Below, one piece after another: positions 51,060-60,863 of a stretch of DNA of 64,000 bases (its first letter is position 1; every line of letters starts with the position of its first letter). The notes beneath the pieces were generated by a model. The model ran no database searches. It was not told where the DNA came from and saw only the letters and a list, made by a program, of their open reading frames with translations. Position numbers and translations under genes: made by a program. Source of the DNA: Phymatolithon calcareum (taxonomy: Eukaryota; Rhodophyta; Florideophyceae; Hapalidiales); assembly GCA_977006965.1 (NCBI GenBank), contig OZ345365.1:1550001-1614000 (forward strand), in the 5' to 3' direction.

Positions 51060-51215
51060 CCTCGAGGCCCCTCAGGGGACCAGAGGTAGGTTGTAAACTA
51101 CCGAACCTTGGAGAAACCACGATACGAAACTCGTCCTCCGACTGAATCAAACTAAATTTTCGTGGCACTCGAAAAGTTGCCTCAAGCGGCTACAGATGCG
51201 TTGGTATCTAAGAAT
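51060..51215 (+). repeat. LINE-3'-end-like segment in cassette B
   Basis: Counterpart of 8521-8670. Contains CCCTCGAGGC, CCAGAGGTAGGTT and ATGCGTTGGTA, as in the LINE tails at 33285 and 53338. Confidence 0.65.
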
Positions 51216-51274
51216 CTGTTTTTCTTACTCTTCTCACAAAATTTTTTCTAGGAGTTAGAACAATGATTTGAACT

Positions 51275-51478
51275 ATGATAAAAACGTATGCGCACCATGG
51301 GAAGGTTTCCATGGAATTCCCAAACGAGAAGGCACTAGATGACCTTTTGCTCTTCAGCAAAACCATCGTCGAGAGTATGCAGAAGAAGAAGACCTGTACC
51401 GTACTGAAAGAAGAGGAGACTACTCGAAAACTTTTAGCAAGAGTTATCAAAACCGTCGACTACATGAAAGGGTCTTAG
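51275..51478 (+). CDS. Cassette plus-strand exon, unknown (copy B)
   Basis: 67 residues, MIKTYAHHGKVSMEFPNEKA then LDDLLLFSKTIVESMQKKK and RKLLARVIKTVDYM. Preceded by a pyrimidine-rich tract and TTTTTTCTAG (51245-51252), a possible acceptor. Compared with copy A the changes are conservative, which supports coding. No domain recognised. Confidence 0.45.
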   Translation: MIKTYAHHGKVSMEFPNEKALDDLLLFSKTIVESMQKKKTCTVLKEEETTRKLLARVIKTVDYMKGS

Positions 51479-51536
51479 ATATAATACCAAGCAAAGAGGA
51501 AGAGTCACCCTATGGTGAGTAGCACTTGAGGAGGGC

Positions 51537-52154
51537 TTGCCGTATATTTGTATGACTGTGAGGCTTTTTACAATAAACTCGTCAAAAAATGAAAGGGTCG
51601 AGGAGGCACAACTATTTGTCTTATCATCTTCATCGTGTTGCAATTGCGTTGAACTACGTATTCGGTCTACGCAGTTTGCAGTTATCGATCTTTTCACAGC
51701 GTTTTGCTTTCAGATGTGCTGCTTGAGGTACAAGAAATGCTTCAAGAGGACGCTTATGTCTGTTTATTTCAAACGTACGGAAAAAAGCGTCGTTGTCACA
51801 GAGCTGAAAGCATGCCTAGGACATATGCAGTGTATCTGTGATAAGCAGCAGGATCCAAGACAAACCCATCGGTTTGAGAGTCCGACATGTTTGCTTGGTG
51901 ATATTTTTGAACAAGATTCCTTCACTTGGCGTTCTCATGCGTTTCGTGAACAGAGAAGGGAAAACCCGCTTCGAAAATATTGTACTCCTCTTGCTCTGAG
52001 TTTTCGAACTGCAAATCTCTTGCTTCAGTCTAAGCGTAACCTTTCTGACACAACAGTTGGCATGTCATTGTTGCAGAAGGAAAAGTCAAATTTTTGTTGT
52101 TGCAGCAAAGAAACAGTGCAGACAAAAGGAAATTGCCTAGAAAGCATTCAATAG
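51537..52154 (+). CDS. Cysteine-containing ORF downstream of cassette B
   Basis: A 205-codon frame. Its first 55 codons lie in repeated cassette sequence. The remainder (from about VVVTELKACLGHMQCICDKQ to NFCCCSKETVQTKGNCLE) is unique in the window. No family is recognised. It is either the 3' part of a gene exposed at the cassette boundary or a chance frame. Confidence 0.3.
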   Translation: MPYICMTVRLFTINSSKNERVEEAQLFVLSSSSCCNCVELRIRSTQFAVIDLFTAFCFQMCCLRYKKCFKRTLMSVYFKRTEKSVVVTELKACLGHMQCICDKQQDPRQTHRFESPTCLLGDIFEQDSFTWRSHAFREQRRENPLRKYCTPLALSFRTANLLLQSKRNLSDTTVGMSLLQKEKSNFCCCSKETVQTKGNCLESIQ

Positions 52155-52811
52155 ATTTACACTCCCACGCAACATATACAGGCTTTGCGTTATACTGCGA
52201 GCTTGGTACGCGAAGACGAATAGAAGTAAATCACGTCTGAAAGAAACCCACACGGCAATGTGGACACTTAGTATTGTGCCGTTGCAACCACGGCTATCTC
52301 TTCTGTCTTTATTCTTCGCCTCTACGTATTCCCCAGGAAAAACCATTCCTGCATCCATGGTCCGTTCATAAGGTACGATATAAGGTACTGCATTTTTTGT
52401 CTCTCTCTCAATTCAAATACTGTATGCTACCCTGGATTACAGGGGTAAGATACCTAATCAGACGTGCTTCCATTTGCACTTCGCCGCTAAAAATTGAGCT
52501 TTCCGTGAGAAGCGCAGTTTTTGTGAAATTTTACTGTGTGATATTCTGCGTTGTCAGGAGAACACAAAAAATTCGGAAACCCTGGGCCATAATCATGTTC
52601 CATGCTCAACACCGTGGCTCCGCACGGAGCTTCGGCACTTGGTGTCTCGCAGAACATGCTCGACACCCAAGCATCCATCACCCGTGCCAGTGTTTTCCTG
52701 CTTTCCACCGTTGTTCTGATATACTCGCGTTTTACTCATATACACCCCTTACTCAAAGATCACAAATCGTTGCGAAAAGGCATGGCGATTCATGAAGATG
52801 CATGGAGATAC

Positions 52812-53198
52812 CCCACGTGCATGGGGCATTCGATTTTTCGCATATAAGGAAAATGTACATTTTTGATAACAACATTGTGCTTTTTTAAACTTTTTGTCCT
52901 TGTTGAAAATCCTGTTGAAGTGTCGAGCATCATAAAAATATCAGCTATGATTACGAAGTTACATGCGAAATATCGCATATAACTGGTTTACTCATAGCTC
53001 GCCTTCTTTTCGATAAAATGTCTTTAGTTCTATAGAACAATAAAGGAGTCTTCTGAAGGCGAAGAGCATCTGTATAGAAGGCAGACAGCCCTCTTCGATT
53101 ATCAACAGGAAAAAAATTGGAAAACCGGCGATATTCTGCGAGCTGTGAAGTTTTCTTTGCTGATATGCGATTAATCACATATAAGGTCTGCACGTGGG
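52812..53198. mobile_element. 387-bp element with CCCACGTGCA ends and 4-bp TSD
   Basis: Perfect 10-base terminal inverted repeats CCCACGTGCA, with further weak similarity inward (CATATAAGG against CTTATATG), and ATAC on both sides (52808-52811 and 53199-53202). The paralogous site at 48851-48870 has a single ATAC, so the insertion is directly visible. The superfamily is unknown. Confidence 0.8.
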
Positions 53199-53335
53199 AT
53201 ACCGAATGTGTAAATCGGTATAACATGAGGTCGACATGCAAATCTAGAGTGCGGTGCACCCCTCGTAAAAAATTCTAATCCAGATCTGCAATAATCTATG
53301 GAAAGGTTTTTAAACTGTTTCTTTATGAATAGAAA

Positions 53336-53502
53336 TCCCCCTCGAGGCTCTAAGCCAGAGGTAGGTTTTGGTATTTCCTCCAGATCGTGTCGAAATCGAC
53401 CACGCTAACATATAAGAACGATGAACTCTGTTTGTGACCCAATGGCCTTCGCAAAGTTGCGTTGGTAACTTTTAAATAAAAAACTTACACTTCTTCTTCT
53501 TC
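53336..53502 (+). mobile_element. 167-bp 5'-truncated LINE tail with 17-bp TSD
   Basis: Almost the same sequence as 33285-33465, ending TAAATAAAAAACTTACAC and (TTC)n. The flanks TTCTTTATGAATAGAAA (53319-53335) and TTCTTTATGAAAAGAAA (53503-53519) differ at one base. The empty site is at about 48991-49007. Confidence 0.85.
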
Positions 53503-53652
53503 TTCTTTATGAAAAGAAAACAAAAATGCTTCAATACATATACCACGCGTCAAAGTCGGCAGTATATCACTAATAAGTGCACTTTTGTTGATTTCCAATT
53601 GGCGGGATAAAGGTCAGAATATTTTTCAATTGGCCATGTCATGTGGGATTCG

Positions 53653-53677
53653 GAGAAGGGTGAGCCGGATGCGGCGG
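53653..53677 (-). pseudogene. Inner end of truncated WD40 5' copy, left of gypsy element
   Basis: On the minus strand CCGCCGCATCCGGCTCACCC continues the WD40-gene homology interrupted at 59211 (gene: CCGTCGCATCCCGCACACCC at 20700). It ends at the junction with repeat X. Confidence 0.6.
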
Positions 53678-53976
53678 TGTGCAAAAATGCGGTGCCTTCC
53701 ATTTACTGAAGGTGTGTGCTCGAGCGACTTATATACCCCTAGATGAGTGAAGCTAACCATGAAGACACGTGTGGTCTCCTATGCTGGGTGTCGGTTGCTA
53801 CTAATCGTTATGATCGCCTAACCGATACTATCTTGGTAATGCTGATGATCGTGACTGTTGAGAGACAGTGCGAATACGATACCGAACGTTAGACGTATCG
53901 TATGGCCGAGGAAGCTCTTAACTCACATAGTCGCTATGCGAGAAGAGTAAACGGTAAGTTTGTTCGATGAGCTACA
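53678..53976 (-). mobile_element. 3' LTR of gypsy element 1 (299 bp)
   Basis: Begins TGTGCAAAAATGC and ends GAGCTACA on the plus strand. It is almost identical to 58912-59210; the only differences seen are single C/T changes near 53828 and 53935. The minus-strand polypurine tract (CAGGGGAG) ends right beside it at 53977. Confidence 0.95.
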
Positions 53977-54757
53977 CTCCCCTGTCAGAGGTGAGTTTCA
54001 GTGCTTGCTTGGCACGAATAACAATCGCTTTCGATAGCGATTTGCGAGCAAGAAGTTTAGAAACGAGTTTAGGAACATCTTGATAGACAAGTTCCAAAGG
54101 CTCCAACGAGTCGTCAGAGTGAGGCAGCCCGCGCCAACGTACATGAACAAAGAGCTTGCCCTCGTGATCCTCTATTCCCATTAGTCTTTCGACCGGCATT
54201 CCGCGTTCGGAAGAGAGGACATGCGGGAGAATCGCGTCGGTATTGAGGGCCTTGTCACAGTAGAATCGTAGACGACACGCATGAATATCGTCCGTCGTTC
54301 CATTGCGTAAGTCTTCCACGGTGAACACGAAATCGCTCAGCGCTTTGATGACACGTCTGGGTCCCGTCCAGCGTAGGGCAAGTTTTTCTCCTTTGAAGAG
54401 TTCATCTCTGGCGACTAGAACGAAGTCGCCTTCAGCGAAACGTGGCAGAGAACCTCGTTCGGCCGCCTGTCTTGCGCGTTCACGGTTCGCTTGGAGTGTT
54501 GTAGCGACCACAGGATGCAGTTCTTGTAGGCGCTTTTGTGCCTCGTCGAAGTTGAGGAATAGCTCTTCCTGTGCTTGGGTGAGGGTTAGAATTGTTCCGG
54601 TTGAGGCCCTTTGAATAGCGCTGACAGGTGACTTGGCTTCCTGCCCTGTGAAGATTGTCATCGGAGAAAGACCCTTGCGCTGCGGTGAGGCTGAATGGTT
54701 CAGAGCAGACTGTACAGTCTGTATCAGGTCCGGCCACTCAGTGTGGTCCATGCGCAA
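53972..54757 (-). pseudogene. Integrase C-terminus and chromodomain of gypsy element 1 (shifted frame)
   Basis: 261 codons that continue the integrase after a one-base shift at about 54760-54790. ALNHSASPQRKGLSPMTIFTG ends the core, then a KLALRWTGPRRVI GPF/Y-like module. A chromodomain-like VERLMGIEDHEGKLFVHVRW with SLEPLE follows. The end overlaps the edge of the LTR. The single shift is the only obvious lesion in the element. Confidence 0.85.
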
Positions 54758-57700
54758 CTCAGAAAGTAGAGTGCGGAAAATTCGTGCACCTCTTTGTTTA
54801 CCCGCTCAATGCCGCCGTTAGACCATGGTGTATATGGTAGTGTGAAATGATGCTTTGCCTTCAGACCGCGAGTCACTAGACGAACTGTCTCGTTTTGGAA
54901 GTGAGAGCCACCATCGGACATGAGCGCTGCCGGTGGAGAGAATGTGCTTGACCATTCTAGAATCGCTTGAGCTGCGTTTTCAGAATTCGCTGCTTCGAAG
55001 GGAAAAAGCCAAACATAGGATGAGAAATCGTCACGCAAAAGTAGCAAGTACTTAAAGCCTGTCGCACTTGTGATCATCTCCAGATAGTCAAATTGGAGAA
55101 GATCATTTGCCTTAGTACCGTGAAATGCGGGCCCAAATGGGCGCGGCTCTCGGGTACCACGCGCTGTTGACAAGCAGTGGATGCATTGCTGCACGAAAGT
55201 ACGCGCATCAGAGACGACGGTGTTCCAGAAATAGTGCTTGCGAATGGCATCCGCGGTCGTCTTTGCTCCACGATGTCCTGCCGCTGATGTATGCCCGATG
55301 ATACAGATGCGGAGCTGTAGGTCGTCCGACTCAGCTGGAATCCATACTGCATTGCTCGCGTCACGCCACAGTCCTTGTATCTTAGATAAGCCTTCAGGCT
55401 TTGATGTTATGTGTTTGGTCTGTTCGGACTGAATCTCCGATTCGGAGGGCCACTCAAAATCCTTGTCGGAGGTTGAAACCAGAGGAGGGATGCTGATGAG
55501 TCGACGTATTACGGGCGGTGCACTCCATCGCCCTAGGAGATCGGCCCACACATTGTCAGTACCCGCTATGTGGTAGCAGACGAAATCAAACGTCGATAAA
55601 CTGACCGCCCAACGTAGCACCTTCTTTACAGATCCGAGAGAAAGGTCTGGTATGAGGCATAGTGGATCAAAGATGAAGATCAAATTGTTATGGTCGGTAT
55701 ACAAGTTGAACCCATGTGGAGTTGCTAGGAGCCAGCGCATGCGCTCACATGATGCCATAACCGCGTACGCCTCTTTTTCCAATATGGCCCTTCCCATCTG
55801 CGTGGAGTCAAAACGGCCAGACATGAACGCGAGGGGCTCATGATTTTGCTCTTCATGCGGCAGTGACAGCTCTGCGTAGGGGACCTGGGTGATGATACCT
55901 GACCAAACACCATCGCTGGCGTCGGTATATAAGCATAGACGTTTGGATGGGTCGCGATGAGTAAGAGTGCACTGGTGGGCCAGCGCTGCTTTGCACTGCT
56001 CAAAATGCTCGGTATGTTTTTCCGACCACCCAACAGCCTCAAGTTGTATCTTAGCGACTGCCCGCTTCGTTCGCTTACCGGCGCGGTCATAGACGTGCTC
56101 CATGACTTCGTGAAGTGCAGCGGTGAGATTGGCGAATTCAGGGATAGCAGTTCGAACCCATTGCATTGCGCAGACAAATTGCTGTAAATGGGCCCCTGTT
56201 GTTGGAGTTTCCATGCTTAGTAGTCCCTCGAGCCGCTTCGGGTCAAATCTTATACCCTTGGCATTGATGATTCTGCCACACCAGCGAACCGAACGACCAA
56301 ACAAGATGCATTTCATCGGGTGAAGTTTCAGCTTATGTTTCTTGCATTTCTTGAGGAATATCTCAATGTACTTCAAGAGCTTCGTGATATTCGCTGCATG
56401 TAGTAGTATATCATCCAGCCATCCTAGGTAATTTTTGGCAAAAATCGGGTTGAAGATGGCGGACAGTGACGACACGGCATTTGTTGAACCATGTAACACT
56501 CGTGTGGGAGTGAATACTCCGTCAGGAGTCACGAAAGACTGGCATTCCTGGCTTTCGGCAGCTAATGGTAGCTGCCAATAAGCGTGGGAAAGGTCAAAGT
56601 TGGAGTAGCAGGTGGAGCCTTGGAGCGAGTGTAGCTCATTTTCGAGGTTCGGCATTAGGTACGCATGCTTCAAAGTGTACTTGTTAACGCCTCGAAGGTC
56701 AGCGGTGAAACGCCATTGCACGGCCCCCGTTTTCGGTACGAGTAGAGGTGCGGATGCCCACGAAGCGGTAGGGTTGGGATATGCCATGCCTTTCGGACAC
56801 AAAGAGTCAGTAAAAGTGGCCAAGAACTCTCTCTGAGATTGAGAGTAGTTCCTTAGTTTCGCCTTAATTGGAACAGCATCAGGTGTCAGTCGTATTTCCA
56901 AAGGGGGGATATCAGCTGGTGGTCCAGAAGAGAGCCGTGTACGAAAAACATCGATGTGTTCGTGGACAATTGACGCGAGCTTGTCATGATGATCGTCCTT
57001 AAGTCCGTTATCCTTCGCTTGTTGTAGCATTTCCGTGACAGCGTTCATGACTTCATCCGACTGGTCTATGTCGACTGGGTCCAACAATGCCGGATCGGGG
57101 AAAGGGTCGTCATCCTTGCGAGCCTCAAGGCAATTTACTCGCGGACGAGAAGGGTCTAGATTAAAGCTTTGTTTCAATGCTGGTGTGTCATGCGTCTTGT
57201 CTGGAGCCGTGCCAAACTGGGTGATCGATGTCATTAAGCGACTTACATAACCTGAGGTCATGTCCGTGGTTGGGTTACCAACTTCCGCGCAGTCTGTGCC
57301 ATCAAGATTGTCTCTGTTTTGCTCCAGTAGGGTTGAAGTGTCGATGCGAAGGTGCTGTAAGACTGGACGCCCAATAAGTATAGGTTCTCCTGCCATTTTG
57401 TCATCTGCAATCAGGTAAGAGATGTTCTTCAAAGCCATGCTTCCAACGCGTAATTGAAGAGTAGTACTTGCAACCTCAAATGTTCGTGAAAACGTGAATT
57501 CGCATGTTTGGTCCTCCTTTTGTAGAGCCACCTTCAACACAACTGGCTTGATAGCTCGAATGCGACCAATGACCATCATGGCCGCTTTCTCTGCCACAGT
57601 AGGACAAATTAAAGTTTCGTCGCTTCCATCATCAAATCGGGCAACTGTGCGCAACGAAACTTCACCGTCGGACAAGATAGCCTGTACTGCGCCATTGCAG

Positions 57701-58836
57701 TTGTTTTTCTTATTTCCGATTCGGCTTACGCCGCCGTAGGATTTCCGTTCACCCGTCTTTGAGCGAGTGCGACTAGAGATGGGGTCTGCAACTAGCGCCG
57801 CAGCTGCAGCCGCTGCTTTGTCAGCCTTTTTCTTGCGATAGTCAGCTTTGTACTGAGATTTCTGCTCTTTGGTAGCCCAATCACAGTCATTGATGAAATG
57901 AAGTCTGTCATCTTCAGGTAGACGTTCCTGGCAAGCTGGATGTGGGCAAGGAGGAGGAGTCTTTTTCGTCTTTGGTTTCGATGAGGATGTCTTCGTGACA
58001 TTGGTCTCGGACACTGAGGAGCGATTGCGGGAAGTTCTACTGCCACTTCCGCTATTTCGAGGACGCCCACCGCCACCTCCGTCGCTGGAACCATTCGGAA
58101 GTTCTCCTTGGTTTCGACGCTTACGAGGTCGATCATCGACCAACTGGAATGCTTCGGCAAGCTTGGTCGCGTGGGCAAAGAAACCTTGGAAATCTTTCCG
58201 CAACGAGTAATGACTGAGGTCGAGGTCATCATTCAGACGGGATTGTAATGATGCGGGGCGAATTTGGGAGAGAACATGCTGGACAGCAACCTTAGGCGCA
58301 TCTTGTAAAATCCAGTTCAGACCATGCTGTCGAAGCAAACTGTGGTAGGACACGCATAGTGCTTCCATTCTTGAGGTAGCGCTGCGATCCGTCATATCCA
58401 TGCGGAGGGTCCTGCTTACTACGGCATCAAGCGTTGAGAGAGTGATAGTCTCCTTGCTTGCCTCGGCCTTCTTGTCCAGAAATCCGCGAAGATCTTCGTC
58501 GGTGAGAGCTTCATATGAATCCACCTTATTCCCGGCGGTACTTTTGATGAGACCCATGGCAAGAACGGAAAGTATCCATTCCGAGTCGACGCAAAAGTTT
58601 AGAGCGACAGGACGTGCGGGTTCGGTTGATTCGGCAGGAGCTATCTGACGGTGCCGGGCATCGACTTCAGTAACGTACTGATCGTACTTTCTCAAAAATC
58701 GTCGAACACTTTCCGAGTCGCTCTTGCTGAGGGTTGGATAATTCAAACTTGTCGTGATGGAGTTTTGAGTTCGGATGGTCACTCCGGAGAGTTGAGATGC
58801 AGATGGAGAAGGCGCTCCATCCGCTGGATCTGGCAT
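54724..58836 (-). CDS. Gag-Pol polyprotein of gypsy element 1 (frame ends early in integrase)
   Basis: Start chosen at the ATG of MPDPADGAPS (58836-58834); the longer frame begins at a TTG inside the leader. Gag occupies about residues 1-380 and ends with a C-x4-C ... H-x4-C finger (CPHPACQ ... HFINDC). The protease-like site is DDGSDETL near 400, an unusual replacement of D-T/S-G. RT has FSNFDLSHAYWQLPL-type boxes (SNFDLSHAYWQL) and the catalytic GWLDDILL, with W in place of Y before LDD. RNase H has LYTDASDGVWSG, ILEKEAYA, LYTDHNN and DNVWADLLGR. Integrase has HTSAAGHRG with CIHCLS, then QFDYLEM, LMSDGGSHF and GGIERVNKEV. After this the frame is lost by one base. The product would carry out reverse transcription and integration. 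Confidence 0.9.
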   Translation of the reverse strand: MPDPADGAPSPSASQLSGVTIRTQNSITTSLNYPTLSKSDSESVRRFLRKYDQYVTEVDARHRQIAPAESTEPARPVALNFCVDSEWILSVLAMGLIKSTAGNKVDSYEALTDEDLRGFLDKKAEASKETITLSTLDAVVSRTLRMDMTDRSATSRMEALCVSYHSLLRQHGLNWILQDAPKVAVQHVLSQIRPASLQSRLNDDLDLSHYSLRKDFQGFFAHATKLAEAFQLVDDRPRKRRNQGELPNGSSDGGGGGRPRNSGSGSRTSRNRSSVSETNVTKTSSSKPKTKKTPPPCPHPACQERLPEDDRLHFINDCDWATKEQKSQYKADYRKKKADKAAAAAAALVADPISSRTRSKTGERKSYGGVSRIGNKKNNCNGAVQAILSDGEVSLRTVARFDDGSDETLICPTVAEKAAMMVIGRIRAIKPVVLKVALQKEDQTCEFTFSRTFEVASTTLQLRVGSMALKNISYLIADDKMAGEPILIGRPVLQHLRIDTSTLLEQNRDNLDGTDCAEVGNPTTDMTSGYVSRLMTSITQFGTAPDKTHDTPALKQSFNLDPSRPRVNCLEARKDDDPFPDPALLDPVDIDQSDEVMNAVTEMLQQAKDNGLKDDHHDKLASIVHEHIDVFRTRLSSGPPADIPPLEIRLTPDAVPIKAKLRNYSQSQREFLATFTDSLCPKGMAYPNPTASWASAPLLVPKTGAVQWRFTADLRGVNKYTLKHAYLMPNLENELHSLQGSTCYSNFDLSHAYWQLPLAAESQECQSFVTPDGVFTPTRVLHGSTNAVSSLSAIFNPIFAKNYLGWLDDILLHAANITKLLKYIEIFLKKCKKHKLKLHPMKCILFGRSVRWCGRIINAKGIRFDPKRLEGLLSMETPTTGAHLQQFVCAMQWVRTAIPEFANLTAALHEVMEHVYDRAGKRTKRAVAKIQLEAVGWSEKHTEHFEQCKAALAHQCTLTHRDPSKRLCLYTDASDGVWSGIITQVPYAELSLPHEEQNHEPLAFMSGRFDSTQMGRAILEKEAYAVMASCERMRWLLATPHGFNLYTDHNNLIFIFDPLCLIPDLSLGSVKKVLRWAVSLSTFDFVCYHIAGTDNVWADLLGRWSAPPVIRRLISIPPLVSTSDKDFEWPSESEIQSEQTKHITSKPEGLSKIQGLWRDASNAVWIPAESDDLQLRICIIGHTSAAGHRGAKTTADAIRKHYFWNTVVSDARTFVQQCIHCLSTARGTREPRPFGPAFHGTKANDLLQFDYLEMITSATGFKYLLLLRDDFSSYVWLFPFEAANSENAAQAILEWSSTFSPPAALMSDGGSHFQNETVRLVTRGLKAKHHFTLPYTPWSNGGIERVNKEVHEFSALYFLSCAWTTLSGRT

Positions 58837-58911
58837 TTCGGGGTGAATCGAAAGCAAAACTCGAAGAATGAATTTGTGGGTGGTTGACCGTAAATTTCGT
58901 GGATTGATCAA

Positions 58912-59210
58912 TGTGCAAAAATGCGGTGCCTTCCATTTACTGAAGGTGTGTGCTCGAGCGACTTATATACCCCTAGATGAGTGAAGCTAACCATGAAGAC
59001 ACGTGTGGTCTCCTATGCTGGGTGTCGGTTGCTACTAATCGTTATGATCGCCTAACCGACACTATCTTGGTAATGCTGATGATCGTGACTGTTGAGAGAC
59101 AGTGCGAATACGATACCGAACGTTAGACGTATCGTATGGCCGAGGAAGCTCTTAACTCACATAGTCGTTATGCGAGAAGAGTAAACGGTAAGTTTGTTCG
59201 ATGAGCTACA
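58912..59210 (-). mobile_element. 5' LTR of gypsy element 1 (299 bp)
   Basis: Near-identical partner of 53678-53976. On the minus strand it starts TGTAGCTCATCG and ends TTTTTGCACA. Confidence 0.95.
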
Positions 59211-59744
59211 GGCGGCTGAGCAGAAGGACATCGAAGCGTGGAGTGAGGGCTTTAGAGTGTTAGAGGTTCATTGTGGGAATGTTGAATTTGGGGAAGAGTT
59301 TTGGGGCAGTTAGTGCTTGCAGATCGTGCTAATTGTTGCGAAAGAAGCGGACAACTAGCAGTTTTGTAGAGAATGCGTCATATGTTCAGATTTTGTATGC
59401 TGAGAGGACAAAAGTTGGATTCAGGAGAAGAACTTACATTTCAAGTCGTTTCGCGTTGTGGTTCTCGCCAAGGCCCCGAAAACCGCAAGCTCTGGCATGG
59501 GTGGGCATGTCGTAACATGCGGGCCAAATTGATGACTGGTTTTTAAACTCGCAAGCAAGTGTCTTTCGTTCGATATAGCGGTCCAAACGAAGTGACGGAG
59601 CTCGCCGAAATCGGATCATGGGAAGGAATTTTCCATGCCGTTTGTGTGATCTTGAAGGTCAGAAAATCAGAGAAAATGTAGATTGCTGATATCGTGCTCC
59701 AGAAAATCTGCCACAGAGCTTTGCTGGGGCTCTTTCCCAGATAT
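59211..59744 (-). pseudogene. Inverted copy of the WD40 gene promoter and first codons
   Basis: On the minus strand it aligns with 20026-20690, for example TTCTTTCGCAACAATTAGCA, CCCCAAAACTCTTCCCCAAA and CACTCCACGCTTCGA. The start codon is kept but codon 4 is TAA (CGA in the gene). About 140 bases present at 20192-20330 are absent. The homology is split by the gypsy insertion and resumes at 53653-53677. Confidence 0.85.
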
Positions 59745-59942
59745 TTATTTTGCGTTCTACTGTATAGGGTTACAATCAGAACTAACGTACTTTCGTGTGC
59801 ATCACATTGAAGAATTCAGTTGCAAAGCAACACAGAGGCAAAACATGTGACAACGACGCTTTATTTCCGTACGTTTGAAATAAACCGCCACAAGCGTCCT
59901 CTTGAAGCATTTCTTGTACCTCAAGCGGCACATCTGAAAGCA
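59745..59942 (-). repeat. 3' end of cassette C
   Basis: On the minus strand this continues cassette C after the LINE. It resembles cassette A (11590-11716) at its outer end (TGCRTTCTACTGTATA). It resembles cassette B (51706-51795) at its inner end with about 94% identity. Confidence 0.75.
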
Positions 59943-60863
59943 ACCGAAGGCACAAGATCACACACATTCAAGCTTTCTGGGAAAACGCTGACAAAAGTCA
60001 AAGAAGTCCCATACCTTGGCATATCACTCAGCAGTGAGGGAGTTACCGACAAGAAAATGCTTGAACGCATCCGACAGGCCAAGATAGCAGTGTATCAGCT
60101 GAGATCCCTTGGTGTAACAGCCCGGGGACTCAGCCCCTTAAAAGCAATCAAGATGTACAAGGCCTTGATACAGCCAAGATGGGAATATGCCATGCACCTG
60201 ACACCATGGACGACAAGAGTTCAAACAGCTATTGCAGACGTGGAGAAGACTTTTTTTGGACAAGTATTTGGTCCAATCGCAAAAAATCGAACCGCGAGAC
60301 TTCGTCTTCTCTGTTGCATACATAATGCGGAAGACAGAAGACTAGTTCTAGCGTTACGAATGCTTGAACGAGCCAGAACAAGGAAAATGGGCTTGCTCGC
60401 GGCCCCAAGAGAGGAAAGAGACGTTGAGGAATTGCAATGGGTGTGTCGTGACATATCATCAATGTTACATCACGACCTATTCGAGACGGCACTAACCTAT
60501 CTTAAGCAGCGAGTTTCAGCAAAATCGTTGAGGGACCTGCTCTTTAAAGACGAAGGAGAAGGCTTGGAGGCGAGCAGAAAGAGGAAAATTCCTTATGATA
60601 TTCCCGGGTCTACTCCCGCCATCATTAGACTACCGAAAGCACGTCACCGCCAATTGGCGATTAAATGGGCATTCGGACGTTTTCCCCCATTGAGTACCAC
60701 ACTTCTGGAAGACAAATTCGGTGGAATCGTACCAACTCTCATGAACAAGCTCGAAGTGTACCTTCAAAGATATCGACTAACAGAAGAGGAGACTAGTGAG
60801 ACTGAAAAGGCACTTGACAAAGTACTATTCCTCACAATCGTCTTTTATGACGACATGGAATAG
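59943..60863 (+). pseudogene. LINE ORF2 C-terminal region (RT thumb and beyond)
   Basis: The open frame actually begins at 59820 in cassette sequence, but residues from about TEGTRSHTFKLSGKT belong to the LINE. PYLGISLSSEGVTDKK is the post-catalytic block. ALIQPRWEYAMHLTPW and FGPIAKNRTARLRLLC form the thumb/connection, and RHRQLAIKWAFGRFPPLST is a C-terminal conserved box. The frame is intact to its stop, so this is a young but 5'-truncated copy that lacks the catalytic FADD. Related older copies lie at 32657-33468 and 34111-35270. Confidence 0.8.

Larger units (their letters stand above)
48806..51705 (+). repeat. Left arm of 2.9-kb perfect inverted repeat
   Basis: Every position checked satisfies left + right = 112806 with the arm at 61101-64000. 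All translated frames in the two arms are identical. The repeat continues past the right edge of the window. It ends at 51705/61101, exactly at the poly(A) of the LINE. Confidence 0.93.
52491..53652 (+). repeat. Direct repeat flanking cassette B, right copy
   Basis: Second copy of 48541-49141. It is interrupted by a 387-bp element and a 167-bp LINE tail, and ends at GGGATTC, where WD40-related sequence begins. Confidence 0.82.
53678..59210 (-). mobile_element. Young Ty3/gypsy retrotransposon, 5533 bp
   Basis: Two 299-bp LTRs, TSD GGCGG at 53673-53677 and 59211-59215, a polypurine tract, and a gag-protease-RT-RNase H-integrase-chromodomain coding region on the minus strand. The near-identical LTRs indicate recent insertion. 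The sequence after the 5' LTR (TTGATCAATCCACG) lacks the usual TGG of a tRNA 3'-end primer site, so priming is probably non-standard. Confidence 0.95.
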
